Assembly: GCA_963978905.1 (NCBI GenBank)
Contig: OZ022258.1
Span: forward strand, 55,970,591 to 56,034,590
Length of the DNA: 64,000 bases
Reading direction: 5' to 3'
Source of the DNA: Trichostrongylus colubriformis
Lineage: Eukaryota > Nematoda > Chromadorea > Rhabditida > Trichostrongylidae
Shown: piece after piece, positions 24,101-31,300 of the stretch
How positions within the stretch are numbered: position 1 is the stretch's first letter
Layout of the letters: every line of letters begins with the position of its first letter
Notes under the pieces: generated by a model
Seen by the model: only the letters and a program-made list of their open reading frames with translations
Databases searched by the model: none
Told to the model about the DNA's origin: nothing
Position numbers and translations under genes: made by a program

Positions 24101-27100
24101 CAGAATTACAAGAGCCCCCATTTTGTAAGAAACAATAACCGCATAATTTGCAAAAAGGCCGCCTTCATACTTTGCGGTACCGGCGGTAGGGCGCGCGAGG
24201 AAGCGTCTGCAGAGCTTGATTCCTTAATAACTAATTTCCCTCTACTTCGGAAGGGGAGCCCTCAACCTGTCTACTACCACGGCATACATTTTCTCTGTTA
24301 CAAACAAATTATGCAGTAATTCGCCCTTCAACAGCATTTATCATTTGTGATCACTAAATATTACCACACTTCACAACATTTGTAAAAGTAGTAGCTTATG
24401 GATGGTGGTACGTGAGTAGTGAATTTCCAGCCAAAAACACACATTGACAGACATCTGGCCAATAAGGCCACGTTCATATTTTGCGTAGGCAGGGTGTGGC
24501 TGTATTCACAGGCAGCGAGGCAGAGTGGCACGTGAAGGTGCAGAGACGACGCAGGCACAAGGCAAGGTGGAAAAGGCAGACCCAGACACGGAGCCACACC
24601 CTGCCGTCGGTTCCCCATAGTATGACGCGGCCTCAGGCTTTGAAAATATCCCGGTCTATGTGTTAGCCACGCGCAGCGTAGCAAGCAAACTGTTCTCACT
24701 GCGTGGTAGTCACCATGTCTCTTTTAGTGTTCCGCAGTGAATTTGTCAGTGTTTCGTATATTGCCATTGTCGTTCCCACCGTCCATTTCATGTTAATATT
24801 CGATTAACGGCAACATAGATGATACACGTGCTTCGGGGGGCGAAGTCCATGCAACACTCATTAGTTCGGCAATCGGGCAGTTGTGTTGACATCCCGGCTC
24901 AGGTTCATCACTACTGAATGATTAGTGAGAGAAACGGTCGTCCTCCATTCGTTTGTAGCTGGTTGAGTAATGCTTGGTAAAGGATGCAACGTTGCTAGTA
25001 ACCATCTGCTAGTACTAGAAGCCAAAGTTGGTAATACTCAGGTATGCACGAAATGATCTCAGTCACGTCGCGACCATTTTAATCACCTGTGTGGTTTTTG
25101 ACTGTGCCTACGAAGAGAAAATGAAAATTGATGTGCAAATTAGTATCTAGAAACATCATACTGTAATGTTAAGCCGCGTTCATGGGTGGGGGGAAATACG
25201 CCAAAAAATCGCGTCAGTGGCGTCGCACTCGCGGCGCCACCAGTACGACTTGCGAATCGATTTTGCTCTTGGGAGCCCGGCAGAGCGTGGCTGCGTCACT
25301 GTTGCACTCCACCCATGCCACACTGCCTCCTCCAGCCACGCTACCCTGCCTCCACCTTTGCCACACTGTCTCGCTTGAAGGCTGCCAGCACTGCCACTGG
25401 CACTCGCACCCCCCGCGCCGCTCGCCGCGGGCGGCCACGCGATTTTTTGGCGTATTTTTCCCCACCCCGCGTTCATACTTTGCAGTGCCGACAGCAGGGT
25501 GTACTGTGTGTCTGTTGGTCGCCGACTGTGTCATCCTGTCTCCTTGCCGGTGTCGTCTCTGCATCTCCCCCGTGCCACTCTGCCTCGCTGCCTGTGCACA
25601 CAGCCACGCTCTGCCTGCGCAAAATCTGAACGTGGCCTTTGGCCAGATGTCTGTTAATGTGTATGTGTTTGACCGAGGATTCACAACTCACGTACCAGCA
25701 TTCATAATTTTCTAATCTCACAAATGTTGTGGGTGTAGTAACGTTTAGTGATCGCAACTGATAATTGCTGTTGTAGAGCGTAACTACTACTCAATTAGTT
25801 TGTAACAGAAAAATGTGTGCCGTGCTATTACACAGGTTTAGAGCTCTCCTTCCGAATGGAGGGAAATTATTCATTGAGGAATCAATTGCTCTACAAACGC
25901 TTCCACGTTTACGCCGCGTTCAGGGCATGGCTGCGTGCAAAGGTAATGATACTGGTGGCACGGCGGAGACGCATCTACGCCGTACTGCCGGCACCGCAAA
26001 GAATGAAGAGCTCAATTTTTTCCGAATTATGCGGGCTTTATGGTTTTCACGAAGGCTCTTGTACCTGCGATTTCTGGGGCTTCTTTTCCAAGATTTATTG
26101 ATCGATGCAAATTCAGCGGTTTCATTTGTTTTTTCTTCAGATTCTTAAAGTTTGGGGTTTTCTTATTCATTTATTTTTACATGAGCGTTGTTAGCCTACC
26201 TTTATTAAGCCAATTCTATTGATCCTCATAAATACGCTGCGCGACATTCCAGACCATTACTATTTTACTATATTACCATCTTGGCAGTGCTGCGCGCATC
26301 ACACGAGAATGATGCAATAGGAACCGCGTACGATGATTAGTCCACTTTCATACTCTGCGCACCGGCACCGTTGCCGTCTGCGCAACGTATTAGCACGGCC
26401 TTAAGCTTTCAAATGAGCCACCTTTGTAATCCAATGTGATGCGCGCAATACTGTGCACCAGACAGAATGATGAACAGTCTTTGCTAAATTTTACCTCGAC
26501 AACGTTCAGGGTTCCGTTTTGCCGTAAGAATGTTCGTAGTATCCGAGCTTCATCATGACTTGGTGATTTGGAATCAGTATAAACGATTCTCGTATTATTT
26601 ATCTAAATAGCTTTTTTCTTTACATTTCTCATTTACATTTTGGTATCTTTCATTTCATTTCTTTACATTTTGAAACGTCGATGGACCTATTCTTCAGTTT
26701 GTGTAAGCTCTTTGCTACGATTGAAGTGGTGCATAAGTCTTACAACACAGTTTTTTAGTGCTTTGTCCTTTAAAGTCTTCAGATTTTGCAAACAGTATGT
26801 TCATCGTTGTCTTCTATCATTTGCCTCTAATGACCGAGCAGCTGCTCAATGCATTCTGCTCAGAAGTTCACATGTTACGATTTGTGAAACCCATGAACCC
26901 AGAATTCGAGTGCATTTAGAGAGTCAAACGTTTGCGTTTTATATAACGTAGTCGTTGGAACACACTAGTTCAGGACAATATGTGGGATGAGGCGGGACTT
27001 CACTTTGAGCGATTTGGTACTTTCATGCGTAAACTCTGCTACATGCTGAAGCACATGACCCGTTGTAAGACAATCAGCTGCTTTTCGGAAAACGTAAAAG

Positions 27101-28356
27101 GTACTGTTTCCACTTTCTGCATCTATTTCGCACACACAGCAGTCGTTACAACAGCATCGGCCTTCACAGGTCTATTTGTGGCTTTCGTGAAAAAAATAGG
27201 GAACAAACGGGTTTTACCTGAAATCCAGATATTGGCACACTTGGAGACGATTCTCCACTACTTTGGCAGTGGTACCTCTTCTTACAGTTGAGGTAGTGTA
27301 CCCAGCATCGCAGATATTCTATCAATTGATGACAGCACAACAAAAATTGCTAGGCACTCGTAGTACCGCCTTGTCTGACTTCCTGGATTGGTAAGGCATC
27401 GAAACTTCTTGCGTTTTCTGGGAGCCATGGCCACTCGGTAGTCTGTCAATTGTCCTATGGGAGTTTGCAAATGTTGTATGAATACTGTGAGTGCTCCTGC
27501 CACTTGTCGCACGATGTCTATTGAATTCGCTCGCGATTCTCCATGTATATCACTGTTCAGTGGTGTCCAACCTTTAGTGAGAGGGTGGACAATAAGATTC
27601 ATGCCTACTGACCTGAAATTATTGGAGCAGCAAAACACTGTAAGATAGCAGATGACAACGGGAGTGATTGCAGCATGAGCATTAGCAGCTATCCTCAACT
27701 AGGGATACTGACGACTCTTGTGATGTGTAATGGGTCCACAGATTTAAGTCAAAAAATCACGAGGAGTATTGGAAGTGTCGCAAGACTTAGTCTTTAGCTT
27801 CATATGTATGTACTACATGATTGTATCCGTAACGCTAACTTTCAGTGAGGTTCTTCGTGATGTGGCCTGGTAATGCAGATTTCAACTAAGCGTCAACGAG
27901 GGGCCAGCAGCGACGCGGATCGCGTTGCTAGGTGATTAGAGCAGTTTAGTCAACTGTTCGCTCTTTACTGCCTCGCTCTTTACATCGAGCTATTATAGGG
28001 TTCACCACATCGTAAAATAAAGAAGACTAATAAAAAGCTCTGATGAGAGCTCGTGAATTTTTTAATTACTCGAAATGCACTCTCTATCGCCTCAGGGGGC
28101 AGTGTAAGAGGTACGTTAGCGTCAGATGTAGATACGTAATCTTCAAAGGGCAGCGAATGTAGTCTACACCAGTACTCATAATAAATTTTGCGAGATAGTT
28201 AAATACGAGATTAAATATATGAAATGAAACAAGTACGGAACGAACCTGGTGAAATCGAAGAAATCCAAGTGAGGAAAAAGCAGAAAACAGTAACATTGTA
28301 ATAATATAAATCCATGGATGAGATCCAATCGAGAGTCCAAGATTGTAGAATGCTCG
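15..28356 (-). CDS. Patched-related (ptr) gene, left copy A, probably damaged
   Basis: Multi-exon gene on the minus strand encoding a 12-TM RND-superfamily membrane protein of the nematode Patched-related family, which carries a sterol-sensing domain. Family members act at the cell surface or in endocytic membranes, often in cuticle and moulting; the role of this one is unknown. Exons in coding order: 28356-28246 (TM1, tentative), 16410-16325 (tentative), 15383-15139, 15039-14888, 13517-13435, 13357-13271, 13208-13090, 7789-7628 (damaged), 7013-6893, 6811-6683, 4990-4881, 4255-4174, 3754-3600 (acceptor lost), 2844-2739, 2677-2540, 733-602, 541-410, 112-15. Phases agree at most junctions. At least one exon between 13,090 and 7,789 and one or more between 28,246 and 16,410 are missing from my model. 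The 3' end lies left of the window. Frameshifts and a lost splice acceptor suggest a pseudogene or an altered product. Confidence 0.75.
410..541 (-). CDS. ptr copy A exon: TM11 region
   Basis: This 132-nt phase-0 exon starts TPREKLEHAFLNIGWP and contains GILSTCLGGFSIL, the family's conserved Gly-Trp-Pro turn followed by a helix. Acceptor is tttcag, donor gtatgc. It is nearly identical to 50563-50694. Confidence 0.88.
602..733 (-). CDS. ptr copy A exon: TM10, second-half GF.VD motif
   Basis: This 132-nt phase-0 exon reads WGVNIDPVSIAALL followed by SIGFSVDISAHISYHY. The block 'LSxWGVxxDP..SIGFSVDxSAHIxYHY' is the most diagnostic signature of nematode Patched-related proteins. Acceptor is gttcag, donor gtacgg. 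Confidence 0.93.
1132..1230. repeat. Imperfect inverted repeat (MITE-like), copy A
   Basis: Arms containing GACCCACTAATACAGAGTC and GACTCTGTATTAGTAGGTC pair around a 10-nt loop, with outer arms TACGTCAGACCG/CGGTCTGACGTA. The paralogous hairpin in copy B is at about 51283-51383, so it predates the duplication. Confidence 0.75.
2540..2677 (-). CDS. ptr copy A exon: TM8-TM9
   Basis: This 138-nt phase-0 exon begins SAKLGAVIWQTLF. It has two hydrophobic stretches (SAIICMGIAFIFFI and AAAMFSLLSVNLG) and joins in frame to VFGLLSSWG of the next exon. Acceptor is attttcag, donor gtgagt. Confidence 0.9.
2739..2844 (-). CDS. ptr copy A exon: end of second luminal loop
   Basis: This 106-nt exon encodes YQEMIPLVQEWRDIS and ends in YVDQ, just before TM8. 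Its first base completes a Gly codon with the GG left by the upstream exon. Donor is gtgaca. Confidence 0.85.
3600..3754 (-). pseudogene. ptr copy A exon with lost splice acceptor (second luminal loop)
   Basis: Encodes KKVAFTYVHIPDF..MRVNETACAL..SCLSSFLFTTGF, with the Cys spacing and FTTGF end typical of ptr luminal loops, then donor gtaagc. In copy B (53758-53966) this exon starts further upstream at tttctcag. Here the AG has become AC, and small indels shift the frame over the first 17 or so codons. The boundary given uses a cryptic ..aattaag acceptor and is only a guess. Confidence 0.7.
4174..4255 (-). CDS. ptr copy A exon: second luminal loop
   Basis: This 82-nt exon after ataatttcag reads YGPESTLCFLKPYMDFVEF. 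The first base completes a Ser codon with the AG of the upstream exon. I end it at the weak donor gttcgt, conserved with copy B. Reading on in A meets TGA two codons later, whereas B stays open. Confidence 0.75.
4881..4990 (-). CDS. ptr copy A exon: start of second luminal loop
   Basis: This 110-nt exon begins EMQILVVVVTTPGDLRDP, the position where Patched-related proteins carry 'vqVVV.nPxDLrd'. Acceptor is gttcag, donor gtatag, ending in phase 2. Confidence 0.85.
6683..6811 (-). CDS. ptr copy A exon: TM7 second half
   Basis: This 129-nt phase-0 exon reads ALISYWTATYYGISAAR, then VLPHGRSAQFKRRHDEILK. Together with the previous exon's KPWMKHLTVL it forms TM7 and the following 'LP..S....F' stretch. 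The acceptor chosen is tatttaag. An alternative acceptor 27 nt upstream (gttatag) is also in frame but would put charged residues in the helix. Confidence 0.8.
6893..7013 (-). CDS. ptr copy A exon: cytoplasmic loop into TM7
   Basis: This 121-nt exon after tttctag encodes SDCLPEELTYIKYAG and WKYLARLVVKPWMKHLTVL, the 'Y..fl.kPw.k' lead-in to TM7. Its first base completes a Gly codon with the upstream exon's GG. Donor is gtgagt. Confidence 0.85.
7628..7789 (-). pseudogene. ptr copy A exon with frameshifts (cytoplasmic loop)
   Basis: Equivalent to the open 163-nt exon 60111-60273 of copy B. Here there is one extra base near the start (TGA follows within a few codons) and a 2-base loss in the middle that puts TAG in the downstream frame. 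The 3' part (SLQEELGN.. QSRSLCNLANG, donor gtaaca) is still readable. A cryptic acceptor gttttag inside the exon could give a shorter in-frame exon, so loss of function is likely but not proven. Confidence 0.75.
7994..8914 (+). mobile_element. Fold-back Tc1/mariner-type element in copy A intron
   Basis: A 921-bp element flanked by TA, ends CAGGGTGGCTCCTAATTA in both orientations. Inverted arms are about 240 bp (7994-8234) and 220 bp (8694-8914). The plus strand at about 8560-8770 carries a decayed Tc1-like transposase C-terminus (LNPMDF-like block, then KVSSKRHQSLNA). The left arm is an inverted copy of this same transposase 3' end. Copy B keeps the empty site with one TA near 60,455. Confidence 0.88.
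9257..10385. repeat. Inverted-repeat pair of about 85 bp bounding 1 kb (copy A)
   Basis: The plus strand at about 9257-9345 and the minus strand at about 10385-10300 share CTAATCAGAGnC..CAAGCC..AATCGA..AGT.GTGCTGTTGATGTA. Copy B has the same pair at about 60805-60905 and 62700-62815, now separated further by the 840-bp mariner. This may be the ends of an old DNA transposon. No transposase is seen inside. Confidence 0.55.
10440..12165 (-). mobile_element. Penelope-like retroelement fragment in copy A intron
   Basis: The minus strand carries a decayed reverse transcriptase around 11.3-11.75 kb (LPLRYCRYIVDCF, GMHECFHLMNQQS, then LNVKWYVKAS). It is followed by a GIY-YIG-type endonuclease region around 10.75-11.15 kb and a conserved 3' segment with a hammerhead-like motif near 10.5 kb. 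The RT active-site block reads YIVDCF, where this family has YIDDCF-like residues, and several stops are present. Copy B retains only the 3' part. Confidence 0.75.
10486..10524 (-). ncRNA. Hammerhead-ribozyme-like motif of Penelope-like element (copy A, minus)
   Basis: Read on the minus strand: outer stem AGGCC/GGCCT, core TTGAGGA in place of the usual CUGANGA, hairpin around GACGATCTGATC, then GAAAC with GTC before the closing stem. The order stem I, core, stem II, GAAA, minimal stem III, GUC is that of the hammerheads known from Penelope-like elements. The C-to-U change in the core and a mispair in stem II make activity doubtful. Confidence 0.5.
12279..12985 (+). mobile_element. Penelope-like 3' fragment, opposite orientation
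   Basis: The plus strand encodes ENCVTCPYGTT.. VIYQIKYQTCNAMYTGETG, then EHLAGERLG, the GIY-YIG endonuclease domain typical of Penelope-like elements. The 3' non-coding segment with the hammerhead-like motif follows at 12906-12944. It lies tail-out next to the minus-strand fragment at 10.44-12.17 kb, making an inverted pair absent from copy B. Confidence 0.75.
12906..12944 (+). ncRNA. Hammerhead-ribozyme-like motif of Penelope-like element (plus)
   Basis: Same layout on the plus strand: AGGCC, TTTGAGGA, stem II GAC/GTC closing GATCTG, GAAAC, GTC, AGGCC. It lies downstream of the GIY-YIG region on the same strand, as expected for the 3' pseudo-LTR. It is the best-preserved of the four. Confidence 0.55.
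13090..13208 (-). CDS. ptr copy A exon: SSD TM6
   Basis: This 119-nt exon after ttttcag reads TFAIYSAVSSAICYFYQL and VIFPALLTLTAHGEYR, the sixth helix of the sterol-sensing domain and the start of the cytoplasmic loop. It enters in phase 0 and ends in phase 2 at gtaaga. Confidence 0.9.
13271..13357 (-). CDS. ptr copy A exon: SSD TM5
   Basis: This 87-nt phase-0 exon reads MTITSLTNMISFGTGVFSS, the 'sitITSLTNviSFgiGtfSS' hallmark of Patched-related SSDs. Acceptor is atcgtag, donor gtacaa. Confidence 0.94.
13435..13517 (-). CDS. ptr copy A exon: SSD TM4 with GIDD motif
   Basis: This 83-nt exon completes codon G|GC and reads GIDDVFIMLAAWHSTDKS. Gly-x-Asp-Asp in TM4 is the conserved acidic motif of RND/Patched/NPC1 proteins, thought to couple cation flow to transport. 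Acceptor is tttcaag; the donor gtccaa is weak. Confidence 0.93.
13583..13652 (+). pseudogene. tRNA-like remnant
   Basis: GAGATGGCGTAGTGGCAGAG resembles a tRNA 5' half with A box, and CAGTTGAATACTGG about 30 nt later resembles a decayed T arm. The anticodon arm is poor and the acceptor stem is not closed. Weak evidence. Confidence 0.25.
14888..15039 (-). CDS. ptr copy A exon: SSD TM2-TM3
   Basis: This 152-nt exon after attttag reads YKRRESKLLEAIIGGVV.., then GLLSATGIAFQ and VVSTLFMILAI, two consecutive SSD helices. Phase matches on both sides (GT|G Val and G|GC Gly). Donor is gtaaga. Confidence 0.92.
15139..15383 (-). CDS. ptr copy A exon: first luminal loop into TM2
   Basis: This 245-nt phase-0 exon encodes VITLNAYVVESGGLAQMRR through LSAICSVTMQKFAVASLV, the segment after the luminal loop that leads into SSD helix 1. 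Acceptor is atttgag, donor gtgagt. It is the longest exon found. Confidence 0.85.
16325..16410 (-). CDS. Candidate ptr copy A exon: early first luminal loop
   Basis: This 86-nt open block lies between a good acceptor (ttacag) and donor (gtacgt). It encodes DAKDGLKYGSIYQRYSF and VPNVMFIE, which resembles the 'DARs..E' region after TM1. The phase relation to the next placed exon works, but similarity is short. A second open frame in the same block is hydrophobic and could mislead. Confidence 0.45.
16411..18145. other. Intronic stretch without a recognised gene
   Basis: A plus-strand open frame of 178 codons (16694-17230) has no recognisable domain and no exon-like borders. A minus-strand open block at 17660-17790 after gtttttcag (VVSLVYDSCKYDRLRSS) might be an unplaced ptr exon, but I could not match it to the family. 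Confidence 0.4.
18150..18574. mobile_element. Fold-back MITE with TTAA target duplication
   Basis: A 425-bp element flanked by TTAA (18146-18149, 18575-18578), ends AGGAATCGTCCACGG. The two arms, about 190 bp each, are almost exact inverted copies and contain GAGGCCCACATTAGGC and CCCCGCC blocks. TTAA flanks point to piggyBac-type mobilisation. A truncated relative ends near 35,550 (CCGTGGACGATTCCT). Confidence 0.8.
18820..18970 (-). mobile_element. Penelope-like 3' remnant with hammerhead-like motif
   Basis: A short isolated fragment matching the 3' ends of the other Penelope-like pieces. The hammerhead-like motif is at 18851-18888 (minus), with core TTGAGGA, stem II GACGAT/CGGTC, GAAAC and GTC. 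No coding part remains. Confidence 0.55.
18975..19930. other. No recognised gene; diverged repeat
   Basis: About 19120-19340 resembles 30060-30290 in the same orientation (shared CTGAAT.. TTTTCCCGT.GGC.TG and CATGCA.ACCCT blocks). The 119-codon open frame here is not conserved in the second copy, so this is taken as an old repeat and not a gene. Confidence 0.4.
19939..21054 (+). mobile_element. Truncated piggyBac-family element
   Basis: A 1,116-bp element between TTAA (19935-19938 and 21055-21058). Ends pair imperfectly (CCCgcTGGaGCCC.. at left, ..GGtGCCCAaTGGG at right). Subterminal palindromes of the form CTGCAGCCCAC..GGGCTGCA occur once near the left end and twice near the right end. Confidence 0.85.
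20262..20735 (+). CDS. piggyBac transposase N-terminal remnant
   Basis: A 157-codon open frame. It has an acidic N-terminus (DDDPDYETGSDDD) and then DFHNLFLDTDIINLIV and TNRYGKQKAKDRG, followed by EIRKF-like MRKFLEICLQMGLVRW. This is the N-terminal domain layout of piggyBac transposases ('F..lf.de.l..iv..TNrY.....'). Full proteins are about 550-600 residues, so the catalytic DDE/D part is missing and the element cannot move itself. Confidence 0.75.
   Translation: MESPEEHLEDELYHLLIESDEGTETTLAESADESLFADDDPDYETGSDDDGGMKNTWFHIATIHERWSFAGVYGPATQEFNCSEPVDFHNLFLDTDIINLIVKITNRYGKQKAKDRGATFQETAVIEMRKFLEICLQMGLVRWDCDVRMGLFVNLSE
21650..21935. mobile_element. GC-rich MITE, family II
   Basis: Inverted ends TGTGTCTACTTACGACAAAA followed by AATCGC in both orientations. 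The interior is GC-rich with GCGGCG blocks and imperfect TGGCATGGGTG repeats. No coding capacity. Relatives lie at 25184-25467 and, as a fragment, near 53580-53670. Confidence 0.8.
22278..22453. mobile_element. MITE family I copy
   Basis: A 176-bp element with inverted ends GGCCGCGCTCACACTTT and AAGTATGAGCGCGGCC; inner arms contain CGGCAGGGCGTTG/ACGCCCTGCCG. Interior motif CAGGCAGCG.AG.AGAGTGGCACG is shared with other family I copies. Confidence 0.8.
24476..24632. mobile_element. MITE family I copy
   Basis: A 157-bp copy with ends GGCCACGTTCATATTTTGCG / AGTATGACGCGGCC and the shared interior CACAGGCAGCGAGGCAGAGT. Same orientation as 22278-22453. Confidence 0.8.
25173..25637. mobile_element. 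MITE family I copy interrupted by a family II MITE
   Basis: Left end CCGCGTTCAT at 25174-25183, right end AACGTGGCC near 25637; interior 25480-25630 is the reverse of the other family I copies. A 284-bp family II MITE sits inside at 25184-25467. Confidence 0.8.
25184..25467. mobile_element. MITE family II nested in family I, 9-bp target duplication
   Basis: Ends GGGTGGGG and CCCCACCC; inner inverted repeat TACGCCAAAAAATCGCG. It is flanked by a direct 9-bp repeat CGCGTTCAT (25175-25183, 25468-25476). A 9-bp duplication is typical of Mutator-like elements. Confidence 0.8.
27504..27612 (-). CDS. Possible ptr exon downstream of TM1
   Basis: Open stretch between tttcag and gtggca with the motif LTKGWTPLNSDIHGESRA, reminiscent of the 'GyTP.nS...E' segment that follows TM1. 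Its entry phase does not fit the TM1 exon's donor, so an exon would be missing between them. It may be chance. Confidence 0.25.
28246..28356 (-). CDS. Candidate ptr copy A exon: TM1
   Basis: This 111-nt open exon between tcttttag and gttcgt reads RAFYNLGLSIGSHPW, then IYIITMLLFSAFSSLGFLRF. The 'LG..ig.HPw..ii' lead followed by one helix is the usual N-terminal layout of Patched-related proteins. It lies 12 kb upstream of the next exon, across the MITE and piggyBac cluster, so membership in copy A is inferred from strand and order. Confidence 0.6.
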
Positions 28357-31300
28357 CTAAAAGATTAAGAACATCAGAAGATTCTTTGAGAGTAATCAGG
28401 AGTGGGAAGATGCTGATTGTAAGTGATCGTGATGAGTTTGTGCAGACCACCTGTATTCCAGCACACATTGGAAGGCGCGTCTGCCGTTTTCCCGCTCTTC
28501 TAGTGTTGCAGAGAGCGCGAAAGCGTTCTTGTTGAGAACTATAGGAGGGAGGTTCCAGGGGTGGAGGCTCAGCGGCGGATGAGGCTGCGCGGATGTAATT
28601 CCGCGCCACGACGAGCGACGTGCAATGCGGTGTATGCGAGCTATGTACGCACGCCGCCAGAGTTGGGCGTTAGGCGATTACAGAGTTATGCTAGGAGCGC
28701 CGTACATAGTTGACTTGTTATTTGCTTCCAGACCCAACTACACGGGGTCTATGGCTCGTGCGCACCGCTTGGCTGGCGACGTGCCGCGATGCGAAATTTT
28801 GACATAAGCGTACACGTCCAGGCTGTCCTGTTCTGAATGGCTGGACCTGACTGGTTTTTGGAAGAGTAAGTTTGATAGGGATTTTTAAGTTCCAGTGAAG
28901 AAGGTAATACTGTTATACGAGCATGAGCTAAGTGAGTTGAGTGCTATCGTGTATCCAAGCAGGTGAAGTGGGCATTGCGTAGTGAAAGCAGGTAACAAGG
29001 GCTTCGTCCTTGCATTAGCCCTACCTTCAAATGGTAGTTCCACGATACCGTTGTAGTGTTGGCGCTGTGCATCATCGCGTGATTTCCGTCATTTGCAGGC
29101 ATATGGCCGGCTCTGCTTTTATTTTTACCGAGAGCCATTCGATACTCAACATTATTATGCCTGTCTCCAGAAATTGTTGGGTCGGTCCATAATCCCGCAC
29201 CTTGCTTGGCCACTTTTCGGTTGTCGTTATTTCATCGTTATATTCTTTCTACCTGATTTGCGCCGTAACTATCACTACTATATGTAACCGGCTTAGTCTG
29301 TCTGTTTGTCTGTCTGTCACGAAATTCTGATCTATTTAAAGCGCAACTTATAAAGATCGGGTCAAGTATGGGATAGGTTGAGCATGAGCGAAGAAATAGG
29401 GTGCGCACATAGAAAATGTTACGCCCGCTCATAGTGGGCAGAGGTTCGGATGATTTCGGCCCACTAAGGGCGGGCGTGCGTGGAGAATTCGATAATCAAC
29501 TAAAAATAATCTAATTCTGTCCCAGAATGGCCCAGACAAGGCAAGTTGTGATAAGGTCGGTAGCACGATTCTGCGCAGCCTATTTGCGGTGGGTTAAACA
29601 TTCAAATGAAATAAGACGCCCTGAAACAAAAATTCGTAATTCGATCCCGACATTGCCTAGAAGCTCCGTTCAAGGCTGGATGGCTGGTATATGAGCCAGA
29701 AGGACGCACATGCTACGTCAGGCCTACAGCGGGCGGGGCATGAGGTATGTAATGGACAGGTGTAACACGGGCAAAATTTGATCAACGGCGAAATTCTGTA
29801 CGTAGTGAAAGCCTAAGCGCGGTGGGTAGAGCGCGGTTGGGTAAGCGGGGCTCACCAGGTTTTCAGTGCCAAAATCGTACATTTTAAATTCACTCTTAAA
29901 ACTGCCTACAAATCATGAAGCAATGTTGGATGATCAGCAATGAACTTTCGAGAAAAACCCGCCCGCGCCATTTTTTCTTTAGGAAGGGACGAAAGTCCTC
30001 GATTTCTCTTGAATTTTTTCCGAAATGATCGTTGAGCACCAGCATCGAAGAAGCAGATTTTGACTCATTTCTATTTATTTTAACTGAATAGATGACGAAC
30101 AAGCTGCTCGAAGCTAAATTTCGCCTGGACATTAGCTTAAAAATATGGAAGGTAATAGCGAGCAGGTCATCTCATTTTTCATCAAAAAGTCGATGAAACC
30201 TTTTCCCGTTGGCTTGGACTTTGCCTGTAGGAATTTCCGGATTGCTTAATCAGAGCCTCTATCACCTGTGGAACGATTCACATGCACTACCCTCTCTTCA
30301 TCACTGCTGACTATGTTGAATATCCACGGAAAAGTGCGAACAAAAGTGCAGAGAGACACCTAGAGGTGAAGACGCGGTTTGAGCTGTTGCGTGCTAACAA
30401 TAAGCACGAGTGGGAGACCACCTTTCCCGTAGTTCTTCCTGTCGTGAGCATGGCTCTGTGTTGCCATCTTGCGACATTGGAGGAGACCTGCCACATGCCG
30501 GCTGCACGTCTAGGATCCTCAAATAAGCTTGGTCTAAGACATCGACAGAGGTCATGGAATGTAAAGGGGTTTTCAATGTGTCCATAGTCATCGAAGCTAA
30601 AGAACTATTATATTTTTTACTGAATGATATCAGTGCTACACTGCAAAGTAAGTGACTGTACTCTCCTCCACTGCAAAACTGGTTCTACCCACTGACTACT
30701 GGGAAATCCTAAGCGGTGCATTTCAAAACTTAGGTTCAAACAACTCTTTGCACAAGTGGTATAAATGGGCAAGAGAGGTAGCTAGCAAACAAGCTGGTTA
30801 GGTGATCGGACTGGTGCAGGTGGGTGGCATATTATCAGGTCAATAGCGGAGATTAGGGTTTTCTCCATAGATATTTGAAGAAATGAATGTGAGCGGTCCT
30901 GAACTTATGAACCGACCTAGTAATAGTGAAAACATAATTCTCTCCACCTACCTTTCTGAAATTTTCAAATTTCTTCGGAGAACGCTTCATTGCTACCAGT
31001 GCTGGGAATAATAAAGGAAGACTTTGAGTTGTAGTGCCGCAGATGTTAAAAGGATATTACTGAAAAAGGAAATTAAAGGAAAATAACTTGCTGCTCAAAA
31101 AAGATGCAGCTCTACAGGAAAAGGGATTTATGAGTGATGGAAAAAGCGTGTGGAGATTGACTTGGTGGCTGATCGATGGTAACTAGCATTGAGCGCCATC
31201 TACAGGGACGGCACATATTTGCTTCTGTTGAGGGTCGGTTGTTATCACAGTAAGTGGGAGGGGACAGAGATCCATCAGGAGTGCTTTTGTGTGAAGACCT

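Larger units (their letters stand above)
24140..26405. repeat. Further partial MITE family I ends
   Basis: Decayed ends occur at about 24158-24200 (GGCCGCCTTCATACTTTGCG), 25911-26010 (GCCGCGTTCAGGG .. CACCGCAAAGAATGAA) and 26338-26402 (CTTTCATACTCTGCGCACC .. TTAGCACGGCC). With the full copies they make 22.2-26.4 kb a dense MITE cluster. No gene is recognised between them. Confidence 0.6.
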
